Shown here: positions 23,676-36,715 of the stretch, in pieces
How positions within the stretch are numbered: position 1 is the stretch's first letter
Layout: each line of letters opens with the position of its first letter
Assembly (NCBI GenBank): GCA_019426215.1
Contig: CM033402.1
Coordinates: 6,139,246-6,203,245, forward strand
Direction: 5' to 3'
From: Buddleja alternifolia
Lineage: Eukaryota; Streptophyta; Magnoliopsida; Lamiales; Scrophulariaceae
Length of the DNA stretch: 64,000 bases
Program-made: the position numbers and the translations under genes
Notes under the pieces: generated by a model
Databases searched by the model: none
Seen by the model: the letters and a program-made list of their open reading frames with translations, nothing else
Told to the model about the DNA's origin: nothing

Positions 23676-24010
23676 TTCGGTCCTGATTGTTTGTGTTTTC
23701 AAATTATTTTTTTCATTTTTATTTTCATTTGAAAATAAAAATACACACTTTATGCTGTTTTTAACTGAAAATATTCTCATTTTTACGTTCCCAATAAATT
23801 TTAATTATTTTTTTAAAATTACATTTCACATCATTCATCTATCAATTTCTTTTTATCACTTTTCTCTCTCATCTCCTTTCAATTTTCTAAACCTTTCTCT
23901 CTCCTCCCCTTTAAATTTTTAAACATTCAATTTTCTTTTTATTATTCATCTAATTATTACTTTTCAATCATTTCACACATTACAATCACCAATTTCAACC
24001 ATTTTTAAAA

Positions 24011-24853
24011 GGGCAAAATACACTTTGTACCCCTAAACTATTTACTTTGTCTCATTTAGGTACCTGAAGTATTAAATGTAACAAAATGGTCCTTGAACTA
24101 TCAAATGTAATAATATGATCCCTCAACTTAAGGAATTGTTTGGCTAGTTTTTTAAATTGATAAATAGTATAATACAAATGTTATTTTTGTACATTAAGTA
24201 CTTTAAATATTTTTATTTAATTTAATTTATTTTTAATTTATATTTGGCGTCTATTTTCGTTGAGGATTGGGTACAATTTATTACTCATTATTATTTATTT
24301 TATTTTATTATTCATGTACCCATGCCTTGGCATGAGTTGAAAGCTAGTTTGAAAAATATTTTTAAAATGATTAAATTTTAAAAATATAAATTTTAAATCA
24401 TAATTAGTTTCAATTATCGATATAAAATTCTACATAAATAAATTTTTAGATGAATATACAATTGATTTTTTATTGCTCTACAAGGTTAAGGACAATTAAA
24501 TTCAGAAATTTATTAAACTAAATACTAATTTTTTTGGAAAGAAAAGATAGTGAAATGAGTTTTTGGGATTGAAAAACATTATAAAATATTTTTTTGGTTA
24601 TGAAGTTTATTTTAGGCAGATTTTAGAAAATTTCCCTTAATAAATTATATAAAAATATTTAAAGTACTTAATATGCAATTAACATTTGTATTATACTATT
24701 TATCAATTTAAAAAAACTAGCCAAACAATTTCTTAAGTTGATGGACCATTTTGTTACGTTTGATAATTTAGGGACCATTTTGTTATATTTAATAGTTCAG
24801 AAACCTAAACGAGACAAAGTGAATAGTTCAGGGATACAAATTGTCTTTTGCCC
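24011..24853. mobile_element. Foldback element with long inverted arms, 9-bp target duplication
   Basis: The two ends are inverted repeats of about 200 bases, starting GGGCAAAATACACTTTGTA at left and, on the other strand, GGGCAAAAGACAATTTGTA at right. The flanks are TTTTTAAAA at 24002-24010 and 24854-24862. A 9-bp duplication suggests the Mutator superfamily. There is no coding capacity. The centre (24340-24620) resembles part of the element at 48448-49066. Confidence 0.85.
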
Positions 24854-25034
24854 TTTTTAAAAACACAATCAAACATACCTATTTTTTTAACTTTTCTCAC
24901 ACGTTAATCGAAAAACTCATTCCTCCATACATTTTAAAAAATAACGGTTGAAAATGAAATGAAAACACATCCAAAACGAGCCTTACTTCTCCATTTTGTC
25001 CTTTAGATATATATGAACTCCAAGTCTCATCTAT

Positions 25035-26690
25035 AGGGCTGGGCAACAATTTTCTGAAACCGCCCGCACCGAACCGCACCAAACCGTTTTCGTCAAATCG
25101 TTACGCAAACCGTGGTTTCGATATTTAATGAAAACCGCACCGCAAAGTTGGTTTGGTGATGGTTTTGGACCAAAACCGCACCAAACCGAACCGCAAAACC
25201 GCCATTATTTTATATATATATATTTATTTATATTTATACATATGTATATTTATATACATATTTATTTTTATTTTCTAAACATTTATTCATTATTTTACAT
25301 GAAAATTATGAATTTGTTATTTAATCATATTGAAGTTGATATTGAGAATTAAATTTCATTTGCTATAACTAATTATTCATTTTGAATTAGGATTAAAGTA
25401 ATACTAGATTAGATATATCCAAATAACATGAACCGAACTAATGAACACCTCTATAGATTGATACCTTAAGCCCTAACCCCTAAGCCCTAAGCTCTAACCC
25501 CTAAACCATGAACTCTAAACCCTAAACTCTAAATGCATGATAGATTAAATAAATAATTAAATAGAATGAGTTTCTATGTAATATGGACCAATAAAAAGTA
25601 TATAAAAATTATTGAAGTGTTCACCCAAGATGCATGTCCATATTTTGTTGAAGCATGGACTTGGGGAAATAAATGAAATCTTAGATATACAAATTTATAT
25701 ACTACAAATATAATATCTTTTTGAACTTTAGACAAATTAAAATAGGTACTTCAAAATGTTATTTAATTGATTTTTGAATATTGTGATATAGATGATATGT
25801 TCTAATTGAATTATAATTTGATAGAGATAATTTCTCAATAACTTATAATGCACGTATAACACATATCTCGTCTCATTCTTATAAATTTGAGGTGAGTTTA
25901 GAAACGAAAATATAAATTTAAATTTCATCTTCAATTGGAGACAGTAGATAAAATTAAAATTTTATATTAATTCAAAATAAAAATTATAGGTAAAAATTAA
26001 ATTATATTAAAAAACTGAATTCATATTCATCTTAAATTCTTAATCATGAAACTAAAAATGATTAATATTAGAACAAGAAAACAAGTTTCATTCTAAAAGA
26101 TTCGAGTCTGTGGCTTCTAAGGCTTTCAAAAGGCTAGCGAGCTTTTTCATTTTTTTATATATATTTATTTTTATATTATAAATATTAAATATTAACTATT
26201 AATAGGTTGTTTTGTAAGTTAAAAGTACCGAAAAATTTGTATTTCTCTTATTTTATTTTAGCTTTGTAGACCAACTTTCGTATTGTTTTCGTTTAAGTCT
26301 TGTAGGCTATTTCATTATTATGTATGGACTGTTTAGTAGGACGACTTAGTTCTATATTTTAAATTTTTGCGAAATTTTGATTATGTTATGTAGTTTTTGG
26401 ATAAATAATTTTTGTTAAGCATAACTTTTATCTTTGTGAAATATTATTATTAGGTTTAGTTAGGTAATGTTTAAAAAATGATACTTTTATGCAAATATCC
26501 TGAAATATTTATTTTTAGTTAGATAAAAAACGTAAACCGCACCAAACCGCCCAAAACCGCTCCAAACCGCCCCCTTGGTTTTATTTTTCAAAGTGGCAAT
26601 TTGAGATTTCTCTACCAAAAAATCACACTTGGCAATTCGATTTCAAATTAGTAAAAAAAAATCGAAACCGCACCACGAACACCCCTATTT
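25035..26690. mobile_element. Non-autonomous hAT-like sequence
   Basis: The left edge carries repeated AACCGCACC-type words (25060-25205) after TAGGGCTGGGCAAC, and the right edge carries the same words (26530-26680) closing in CGAACACCCCTA, as hAT ends do. The interior is AT-rich with no transposase. No clear 8-bp duplication was found, so the limits are approximate and two elements may be merged. Confidence 0.5.
25463..25535 (+). repeat. Degenerate telomere-like repeats (CCCTAAA variants)
   Basis: About ten imperfect copies of CCCTAA, CCCTAAG and CTCTAAA follow each other. They resemble the plant telomere unit but are diverged and short. Confidence 0.6.
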
Positions 26691-26839
26691 ATTTATGCCC
26701 TTAGTCCCAAGTAGGAAAAAGCCAAGAAGCGTCCAAACAAGAAACAACTCACCAGGTGCGTGCGTAGAGCGCACCCACGCGCAGGTTAGAACAGACCAAA
26801 AGTCACGGTAATTTCTAGAACCGCAAATTTCCAATCATC

Positions 26840-29147
26840 CACAATTCCCTCTCCTTCTGCTCTCTCAGGAGTCCACCCCCAACAACACTCTCTGGTAATT
26901 CCTACTCGAATCGCCTCTAATTTCGCAATTTTATTCGATTTGTTTTGTTGTTTTTGATGATTTATTGGTTGTTCTTCGTATAAATTTCATGTATATATAT
27001 ATATATATATATGTATTGTGGTGTTAAGTTGTGGAATCGCGCGGCGGATTTGTATGCGGTGTCGATAGTCTGATGGTTTGTATGATTTTATGGAGGAATT
27101 AATTGTGAAGAACATGTTTTTTTTTTTTTATTTTGAGGTTTTTATGCAGTTTTTGCGAAATCGGACTTTTGATTTTCTGTTATTTTGATTACATGAAGAA
27201 TTTTTGCAAAATATTGTGTTTCTGTTATTTAAAAGAATTTTCGTTTTGGATAGAGTAACTTTTGGTGAAAATTTCTAGTAGGTTTAGGTTGGATTTGTCT
27301 GGTTTTGTTACATTTATGTGTACTCTCTTTTTAAGTAATAGTGAGATGGAAGAAATGAAAGGAAAAAAATAAAACAGAGTGAAAGATCTCTCCTGGTTAT
27401 GTAAAATGTGCTTTCAGGCATGGATTCTTGATGGATTAATGGATGTAAAATTCGATGAACTTCTATATATTTTTGTGAGCGTAATTGTCGAGAGCCATAG
27501 GCTACACAAGGCGTTAAGCTCTGTCGTCGTCTTGCCAATGTGTTCAATTTTTTGTTTTTTCAAGAAAAAGTTAAAACATAAGACAAATAAGATTTAGAGT
27601 TTATCTTACTACCATGAAGTTTGGAAAGGTAATCATCATTGCTTTTCTCAAACTTTTCTGTGTCAATTTTATACTGCTGCGATCATGGCATCACACACTG
27701 CTATACATTTGCCGATGGAGCTTTTCCTGTAATTTATGAAATTCATTACCGAAGCAACATCTAGCACTTAGTCAATGGTATAATTATGCTATTTATGGCA
27801 TATATACAATGTTTCAACGTGGTTTATTTTTATGATGTAAAAATTAAAACATATAGCCTAGGAGATAATCGTATACGCGATTGTCAATAACTACTTATGG
27901 ATAATTGGTCAAAAAAACCCATTATCTTGATTATAGACTTGGTAAATTTTTGGTAAGTTCCATCTTAAGTTCAATTTGGTGTGGGCACAAGTGGAGCTTT
28001 ATGTCATGATTTAGATTCAGTTACATTTTTTAAATTATCGAGTTAATAGAACCTCTAACTTTAGCTAGTCCTTTCCATTTACACTCTAGCTTGTGAACTT
28101 GTTATCTATCCTTGCTGTTATGGTTAAACAATTAGCCTCCGAATGCAGGAGAATGCAGGTTGCAATATAAGTTTATGTTCTTAACAACTAACTTCATACA
28201 AAATCATGTCAAGTGGTGGAAACACTCATTGGTGCTACCAATGCTCCCAACCAGTTCGACCCCGAGGCCGTGATTTGGTTTGCCCATACTGCGATGGAGG
28301 CTTCATTCAAGAACTGCCTGAGTATATGGGTACTCATTCTAGTGATGCTTTGGGCTTTGGTTTCACAGAACCTCCCCATGATCCAAGAGTCAGCATTATG
28401 GATGCATTTGCCACTTTTATGAGGCAGAGAATGGCGGGAAGAGACCCTACATTTGACATTAGAGCCCGACCGGGGTTGCTTCAGGATCGAAATATGGGAA
28501 CGGGTTCCCGCCCGCCCGGCCCGTTATTAATATTCCGTGGCCAGCACTTAGTTGGTATGCCGGATCCCGACCCATTTGATGCCTTTTTCAATGGTGGGCC
28601 CGGAATGGGCCATAGACGGGCTGATATTGCTGATTTCTTAATGGGACATGGGTTAAATGAATTGATTGAGCAGCTAAGTATGAATGATAGGAGGGGCCCA
28701 GCTCCCGCACCCCGTTCAGCCATTGACGCTATGCCCACCATTAAAATTTCCCAAAGGCATCTTAATACAGATGCACATTGTCCAGTCTGTAAAGACAAAT
28801 TCGAGTTGGGCTCCAAAGCAAGACAAATGCCGTGTGATCATATTTACCATTCGGATTGCATTGTTCCTTGGCTGGTTGAACATAATTCGTGTCCTGTTTG
28901 TCGTATTGAGCTGCCTTCTGGGAATGCTAATCCTAACTGGCATAGGAGAAATGGGAATCCAAACAGTAATGGTGCTAGCAGCAGTAGAAGGGATAATAAT
29001 AATACTCAGAATCAGAGTCGGTGGAATCCATTTTCGTTTTTGTGGCCTTCGAATTCGTCAAATCAAAATGGTCAACGTCGTTCAGAATCTGGAGGGAATA
29101 GTCCAAATGAAGAGCATAACCGGACGAGGTGGCCATTTGACTACTGA
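26840..29147 (+). CDS. RHC1A: RING-H2 E3 ubiquitin ligase, RHC1A-like (CDS 28206-29147)
   Basis: The coding part is one exon (28206-29147, 313 codons). The product starts with a zinc ribbon (Cys10, Cys13, Cys26, Cys29), has a middle region rich in Gly/Pro/Asp, and a RING-H2 finger at residues 192-232 with spacing C-X2-C-X14-C-X-H-X2-H-X2-C-X10-C-X2-C, including PCDHIYHSDCIVPWL. The Ser/Asn-rich tail ends WPFDY, as in Arabidopsis RHC1A. Known of the family: it moves ubiquitin from an E2 to target proteins; the targets are not known from sequence. A 5'UTR intron is likely: donor CTCTG|GTAATT at 26895 and acceptor AATGCAG at 28158, with the first UTR exon near 26840-26894. The ATG is the first after the acceptor. 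Confidence 0.92.
26895..28158 (+). other. 5'UTR intron of the RING-H2 gene
   Basis: This 1,264-base T-rich stretch lies between GTAATT and TTTTGCAG-like signals, with a TA microsatellite at 26994-27011. Long first introns in 5'UTRs often raise expression in plants; that role is inference here. Confidence 0.6.
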
Positions 29148-29708
29148 TGTTGTATCTGGTTGTTCTTTCATCTCGCGCTTTATTTCTCTCACTCAGTTGC
29201 GTTTCTTTGTGTGCTTTGAAAGATTGGTTCATCTTCCTGGCTGTTAATGTTTGAAATGATTTCTGATGTCTTTCGGTTAAACTTATATGACATGTTATAC
29301 AGGAAAGATTCATACAAACTGGTATTCTGATGCATCCTTTTGTGAAGAAGGTTTCAAATTGTTGAAATTTCTATGTAACTAATGTGTAAAAGTGTCAAAT
29401 TGGTTCTTGGCTTTATTTATTTTGCTTTGTTTGGGATCCGTAACAAATCCAAGTTTCTTGGTCTGAAGAAAATCCAAGGACCGGAATCCGAAAGATGAAG
29501 TACTTTTACTTTATGAGGTCTCAGAAACTACAAGCGTCCGAAAAACATGTAACCTTTAACCGTTCCTTTGTCATGGCGGACCTAAATTGTCAATGGTCGC
29601 CATCTTCTTCAATCTTGAAGCGAGATATTCTGTTGAATCACGCTTAGATCGCTCTTTTTGTCAAGTAATTCATATGCAGTTTCGATAATTGAAGTTCAGA
29701 TATTTATA

Positions 29709-29995
29709 GGCCTGTTTGCGAAAGCTTAAGAAAAACACTTTTTAGCTTTTTGCTGGATTTAAGTTGTTTTTTGCTGTTTGGTTTTACTGATGCTGATTCT
29801 GTTTCATTGAAAAAAAGTTGAAAATAAGCCGAAACTAAAAGCAGGTCTTTAGGTACTTCTACCAGCTTTTATTATATTTTTTGTTTTTTAGCAAGTTTTG
29901 CAAACACACTCAATTTTAATTTTTCAGTTATTTTTACAATTTTTTTTAAAATTCAGCACTTCTTTAAAAGCATAAGCTCTTGTAAACTGGCTTAA
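29709..29995. mobile_element. Possible MITE with short inverted ends
   Basis: The left end GCCTGTTTGCGAAAGCTTA and the right end (other strand) GCCAGTTTACAAGAGCTTA are similar inverted repeats around an AT-rich, gene-free body. No target duplication was made out. Confidence 0.45.
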
Positions 29996-30560
29996 AATCA
30001 CAATTATCTTTGCATGTGTCTAATCACATGGATGGTTGTGGCTGTTTTCACAAGAATGATTTCATTTCTTCTTGTTCTACGGTGTGATTCCATTGGACCC
30101 CGTCGATCATACATTGTTGAATGCCACGTATGATGGCAGAAAACACCTCAATCATTTTAATCTAATGGTGTAAGGTGGACCGAGATTATTGATTCTAATC
30201 TGCCATAGAATCACCCCGTCCTATGGCTATCTTTGGTTCGAAATCCTGATTGCATGCTCTCCAGTGTTAAGCACTTTGCACTCTAATATAATCTGTTTCA
30301 GAACTGCACGAGTAAATTCAAGATTTTAATTAATCTAGTGGGATTATGATACGACTTGACTGCAATTATTTAAAACCAATTCTCAAATAACCTAACCAAT
30401 CAAGTTGAATGATGAACCAAAGTCCAAAATTACCATACATTAGCCAAATTTGCCGTTTAATGGTTGTTAGCATTTATTGAAGGACAAATAAAGAGAATCG
30501 AGGAGACCAGATAGTCATAAGATGTTTATTGCGTTAGAATTGGAAATTGAGTTGGGTTTT
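29996..30560. other. Intergenic stretch, no gene seen
   Basis: AT-rich DNA downstream of the RING gene. No frame, RNA gene or clear repeat found. Confidence 0.5.
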
Positions 30561-30564
30561 GATT

Positions 30565-30805
30565 GAATAGACATTCATATTTGAATCGAATTTTAAAAGG
30601 ATTTTGATTGAGATTATAATTCTTAGTAGAAATTTAGTTGAGTGTTGGATTGTGACTGAATTAACATTCGTATTTAAATTGAACTTTAAATCCAAACTTG
30701 TATGAGAATATACTTCTTATTGTTAGACTGTGACTAAATTGACATTCGTATTTGAATTGAACTTTAAACTCAAACTTGTACGAGAATTGACTTTTTATTG
30801 ATATC
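30565..30805 (+). repeat. Diverged tandem repeat, period about 78-93
   Basis: The words ACATTCGTATTT(A/G)AATTG and AACTTTAAA recur at about 30571, 30664 and 30742 in one orientation. The last two copies are the most alike. Confidence 0.7.
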
Positions 30806-31094
30806 AAACGTCTTCCCATACGAGAGTAATCCAACATATGCCTCAACCTCAAAGCAAGCATTTGGGTTTGGATCTAGGTTTACTTTTGGGTTTGGGTCAC
30901 AGTTTAGACCCAAATTGGGCCTAGACCAAAATTTTGAGTTCGGTGCCCTCAACCGCTTGCCAGCATCCATTGGTTCTGTTTCATCCATACTTTTTTACTT
31001 TCTTTGAATATTACCTACCCATGACAGCCCTAATTAAATTAGGCCTAGCTATGTATTTTGAACTCATACTTCGATTCAGCACTATTGAAGCGCA

Positions 31095-31340
31095 CATCCA
31101 AGGACGGAACCAAGATTCAGAGGTAGGGGGGCGAATGTAAAAATTTGAGAAAATTTTAATATTTTTAGATTTTAAAAGGTTGAAATGTTAAAAATAAAAA
31201 TTTATAGGGACAAAATGTGAAAAATTAAAATTTTGTATGGCAAATTTTTTTCTTCTCAAAATTTGGGTTGGGGGGGGGGGGGGGGGGGGGGATGTTGGTG
31301 GTTGGCCCCCGCTAACTCCCCTCCCTCCGTCTATGCGCAC
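31095..31340. mobile_element. Small repeat element with G-homopolymer (G22)
   Basis: It is bounded by GGACGGAACCAAGATTC at left and CTCCCTCCGTCTATGC at right, with an AT-rich middle and a run of 22 G at 31270-31291. Relatives are at 47505-47745 and 50995-51185. Non-coding. Confidence 0.55.
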
Positions 31341-32162
31341 ATCAACATAGACTTTTAGGTTTTAGCTAATTTAACAAAAAAAATAAGACGGCATTTAGAT
31401 ATTAAAATTTGAATTTGTGGAGAAGATTTTCAATTAAGAATTATATGGAAACGCAGACTGATTTGATACAAATAAAATAAGTAGAATAGGCGAAATGGAC
31501 CAACAAGTTAACACAGTTGATAGATAGTTGAGTTCTTTAAGCATTTGTTCAGGGTTCGTTTCTTGGCGGTGTGTATGAAAAAGATTTTGTTGGGAGAGAC
31601 AAAATCCACTTCGGTGATCTCTACGCCTCGAAAAGAAATAGTCTCCAGCACCGATTGAGAGAAATCCTGGTATATACCAGAAAAAAATTAGGAGAAACGA
31701 GCGTCAGAAAGAACATGAACGACCATCAAATAATTATGGATATATATATATATATAATATAGGGATTGAGGACAAGAAATAACAGGAAAGTCCATCAAAT
31801 AAATTGATTTTGTTTTGTTTAGGCCAGTAAATGAGTTAAGTTGTTGTTCAAATTTATTTGAATTTTTATCGAGATTCAGAATTTGTGTTTGAACATGGTT
31901 TGATTGTTAATCGAGTCAAGTTCAAACTAATTTTAATCGAAAACGAGTCGATCTCCAGTAGCTTAATTTTTTTGCATATATTTTTATCATTTTTTACTAA
32001 TTGATCGAGGTTGACTCTCCTTTCAAACTTATTGAACACACAAAGGTTGTTTAAATTTAATTTGATATGTTAACAAATCGAACTCAAATGAGCTTTTGCC
32101 AAATAATCTCGATTAAGTTATCGAGCAGTGTGATTCGTTTTTGCGATTAGTTTTGCTTGTCA
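31341..32162. other. Intergenic stretch, no gene seen
   Basis: AT-rich, with a TA microsatellite at 31740-31760. No credible gene. Confidence 0.5.
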
Positions 32163-32171
32163 TCTTTTTTA

Positions 32172-32458
32172 GGGAAAATTGCATATAACCCCCTGTGTTA
32201 TCATTTTTTTGTTAAAAACCCTTTTATGTTAATTTTTTTTGTACGAAACCCCCTTGTGTATTAGTCTAAATCCTGCACGAAACCCCCAATTCGTGTAAAT
32301 TCGCGAAAAGTAGCATACACGCGCAGTGTATTTGACGTAGGGTTGGGGGTTTTGTGCAGGGTTTAGACTAACACAAGAGAGTTTTGTGCAAAAAATTAAT
32401 ATAAAGGGGTTTTCAGCAAAAAATTGATAATACAGGGGGTTATATATGCAATTTTCCC
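32172..32458. mobile_element. Short foldback element, 9-bp target duplication
   Basis: Its arms start GGGAAAATTGCATATA on both strands and pair over about 130 bases. The flanks are TCTTTTTTA at 32163-32171 and 32459-32467. It lies about 290 bases upstream of the CMK start codon. Confidence 0.88.
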
Positions 32459-32743
32459 TCTTTTTTATCCAAAAAAACAAGAAAGGCAAAAGGACTTGTA
32501 AAAGTACAAACTCAAGAACTCATAAATAAAATACACCCACGAGGTGCACACTGAAATTTTTTCTTCACATGCCCTCACCATAAACAGAAACATGAATTTT
32601 TGTCCCTTGAATAAACTTCATCTAACTTGAATTAAATACTTATTTTCTGCATTCAAGTTCAATGCAAATTTAATCCCCAATTCAATTCAACACCAAAATT
32701 TATTACCTCTTTCTCTCTCTACTTCTCTTTCTCTCTCTCTTCA

Positions 32744-35700
32744 ATGGCTTCTTCCCATTCCCTTTGTAGCCACCAACTCTACACTTCATACAACCCCAAA
32801 ACCCACTTCAAAAAAGGCAATTTTAATCTACCTTCTTCATTTAATCCAAATGGGCAATCTTCATATTTGGATAAAAATTATCAATTTTCAAAATCCCATT
32901 TGATGATTAGAGCCACAGCTTCTGATTCAAGAACTGGCAGAAAAAAAGTGGAGGTTTTCTCAATTTTTTTTTTGTAATTAAAGTCAATTATCTGCTTGAT
33001 GAAATTTAATTAAAGTTTTATGTTATTTTTATTGTCAATATTTATTTCTAAAGATTTAAACTTTATGTTGGTTTTTTGATTGTGTTGTTAGGTAGTTTAC
33101 AATTTTGAGGATAAATTTAATTCTTTTATTGTCAATATTTGTTCCTAAAGATTTGAACTTTATGTTGATTTTTTGATTGTGTTATTAGGTAGTTTACAAT
33201 TTTGAGGATAAATTTTAATACTTTTATGGTCAATATTTGTTCCTAAAGATTTGAACTTTATGTTGGTTTTTTGATTGTGTTGTTAGGTAGTTTATAATTT
33301 TGAGGATAAATTTAATTCTTTAATTGTCAATATTTGCTCCTAAAGATTTGAAATTTATGTTGGTTTTTTGATTGTGTTGTTAGGTAGTTTATAATTTTGA
33401 GGATAAATTTAATAAGTTAGCAGATGAAGTGGATAAGGAAGCTGGGATGTCAAGGCTTACTCTTTTTTCACCTTGTAAGGTAAGGTAATTAAATTAAATT
33501 ATAGCAAATTAAATATGTACTCTGCTTAAAAAGCTCAAATCTTTGATTAAGCTTTGTTAAATTTGGTGTTTTTGGAGTGCAGATTAATGTTTTTTTGAGA
33601 ATAACTGACAAAAGGGCAGATGGGTATCATGATTTGGCATCCCTCTTTCATGTAAGTATCTTTCATTTCATCATTAATAATTTTCGATATCGAAATTTGG
33701 ATCATTTTTTTATAAGTTTTAGGATTTTAGCTGTTTTATTCATAGGTAACAACAAGTTTGTGGGATTTTTACTCTTCAGGTAATCAGTTTAGGTGATAAG
33801 ATAAAGTTCTCTTTGTCGCCATCGAAATCACAGGATCGCTTATCGACTAATGTCTCCGGAGTTCCACTTGATGAGAGAAATTTGGTAAAAAAAAAAATAG
33901 GAACTTTTTTTTTTAGTTCTTTTTTAATCTTCTTGTTCCTTTTTCCTTTTGAAGATTTGGCATGAAAATTAATAATTTCTCATTTTTGCAGATAATAAAG
34001 GCTCTTAATCTTTTTAGGAAAAAGACGGGAAACGACAACTATTTTTGGGTAATCTCTATGGCTGTGTTTGTTTATGTTTTTGAGTAAATTTTTAGAAATA
34101 TTTTCGGGAAATGTGTATTATGGGTATTTGAGTGAAAATAATGTGACATTTGTTGTGTTTGTTTATGCTTTTAGAAAATGGTTAGATATGTCAAATCAAA
34201 TGTGATTTATTATGTGTAAAATGATTAAGTTAGTTATTTAGGTAATAATTGTATGATTGAAATAGTAAAGTAAGAAAATGAAAAGAAAGAATAGTTTGGA
34301 GTAGATAAATTATTGAGTTAGTTATTTAGGTAATGGGTATTGTTGATTGATGTGTAATTATACGGGGAAAAATAAAAGTGAATGTGGAAAAAGTTTTTTT
34401 GATTGAAAATAAGTAGGGGTAATGACATTTTCCCATCCAAACTATTTGGGTTTTTGCACTTTTATAAACAAACTTTTTTTTTTTTGCACTTTTTTATCAG
34501 AACTAAACGGGTTTTGCATTATTTTATCTAAACTTGTTTATTTTTTACATTTTCTTATATGAACTACACGAATTTTTACAAAATTTTATACTTTTATCAT
34601 TTTTCGGTGGAATATTAGCCGGAATTTCATTACATACATCGTATATGACCCTTTTAAGGGTAAAAATGACATTTAATGGAACTTACAGCTCAATATTTTT
34701 ATCCTTTTAAGTTGAAATGATATTTTGAATAGTAGAATTCAAAATAGCGAAACCGCAACAAATTGTTGTTTCAATTGATAAAATTTCATATTTATCCTTA
34801 AAAAGATCACATGTGATATATATGAGGAATACTCCCGCTATTTGGCCGGAAAATGCTAAAATATAAAGTTTTGTAAAAATAAATATAGTTCGGATAAAAA
34901 AATGCAAAAGAAAAAAGTTTGTTTACAAAAGTGCAAAAACCCGAATAGTTTGGATGGGAAAATGCCATTACCCCAAATAAGTAATAGATGCATCTTTCTG
35001 AAAATTGTCATCCAAAAAACAGAAACTGTGTTTTAGAAACATAAACAAACAAGGCGATGAATTTGTATTGAAATTTATGTATCAATAGGACATCTTTGGA
35101 TCTTATTGGCTTTATTTTGATCATTTTCTTTAATTTTTGTTGGTAGATTCATCTTGATAAGAAGGTTCCTACGGGAGCGGGGCTCGGTGGTGGCAGCAGC
35201 AATGCTGCTACTGCTTTGTGGGCAGCAAATCAGTTTAGTGGTTGTGTTGCCACTGAAAAGGAACTTCAAGAATGGTCTGCTGAGATTGGGTCAGATATAC
35301 CCTTCTTTTTCTCTCATGGAGCTGCCTATTGCACGGGTAGAGGCGAGGTACGTTTAAAGCGTACGTGGACTTATTCTATCACCTTATGCTGCATAATATA
35401 TTGATCGACTGCATAGTGTAGGATCATTCTTAGAAGTCCCTTTACTAGCAAACATGATTCTATTGCAGTTTCATATTGCATCTCCATTACAACTCATGGG
35501 TGAGTGTCACGTTTCTTCCTTCATTAGAATATTCTGCCAATCGAGCATGTGTCACTCATCCGTATCTTGCAATAGGATGCAATAGGAGATGGTAATGGGA
35601 AGCTGCTTCTAGAAGCTCTTTTTTGCTTTACTAGGACCCCGGGATAATCAAACCATACATGAGGTCCACCATAAGAGATGGTGGTTATTATATAGAGACT

Positions 35701-36684
35701 TTGTTTCGCAGGACTCCTTAACAAGCACACTGTAGTGCCTCGCGATAATTCAAGTGCTAAAAAATCTGAATTTAATACTCAACTGAACCAGATAATGAAA
35801 AACATTGATTTTAGTATTGTTTTCCAATAAAGCTAGAGTTATGGCATGATTGAGTTGCCCTAAGCTGGTTATCGCTGAACTCTGTTTAGTTAGAATAATG
35901 TGAACACAAATTCAGATTTATGATAATCTTGGAATTATTGTTTTTCCCGAATGCTTATGAAGTGATATAGCATGATTTATGAAAGATGTTGATGAATATT
36001 ATGTGTTGAATTTTCAAGGTAGTTGAAGATATTCCTCCACCTATACCGTTTGACGTTCCAATGGTTCTCATTAAACCACAAGAGGCATGCTCCACTGCTG
36101 AAGTTTACAAGGTACTATATATCAGTTACGTGATTGCATCAAGTTTATATGGAATTATTCTGTCAAGATCCTCTTATTGACATTTCTCAATTTCTCAGTG
36201 CCTTCGACTGGATCAAACGAGCAAGATCGATCCTTTGACTTTGCTTGAGAAGATTTCAAGTAGTGGAATATCCCAGGATGTTTGTGTCAATGATCTAGGT
36301 ATGAATTTAAGAACTGCTTGCATGTATTAATTTTCCAAAAATATACCTGACTTTTTATTAGTCATTTTCAATTTAGATGAAACTATTGTCATTTGACGTC
36401 TGTGTCCTCGTAGAACCTCCCGCTTTTGAAGTCCTTCCATCATTGAAAAGATTAAAACAGCGCATAGTTGCAGCAGGTCGAGGTCAATATGATGCTGTTT
36501 TCATGTCTGGAAGGTATATCTCATTTACCAAACTTTAGCATGAAACAAATTTCTACCATTTAAATTGGTAATTTCACTTCCATCATTAAATTTGTTTGGC
36601 CTATGTATTGGGGCCGAATAAATTAGCAATTCTGCATTCATAAACGAGATGCAATTTATTGTCTATATGTGTCCCAATATTCTC

Positions 36685-36715
<31 letters not shown>

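Noticed and set aside
25463..25535. True telomere or chromosome end
   Set aside because: Too short and too diverged, with ordinary DNA on both sides.
28684..29247. Second-frame open frame over the RING gene
   Set aside because: It is a shadow of the RHC1A-like coding exon in another frame.
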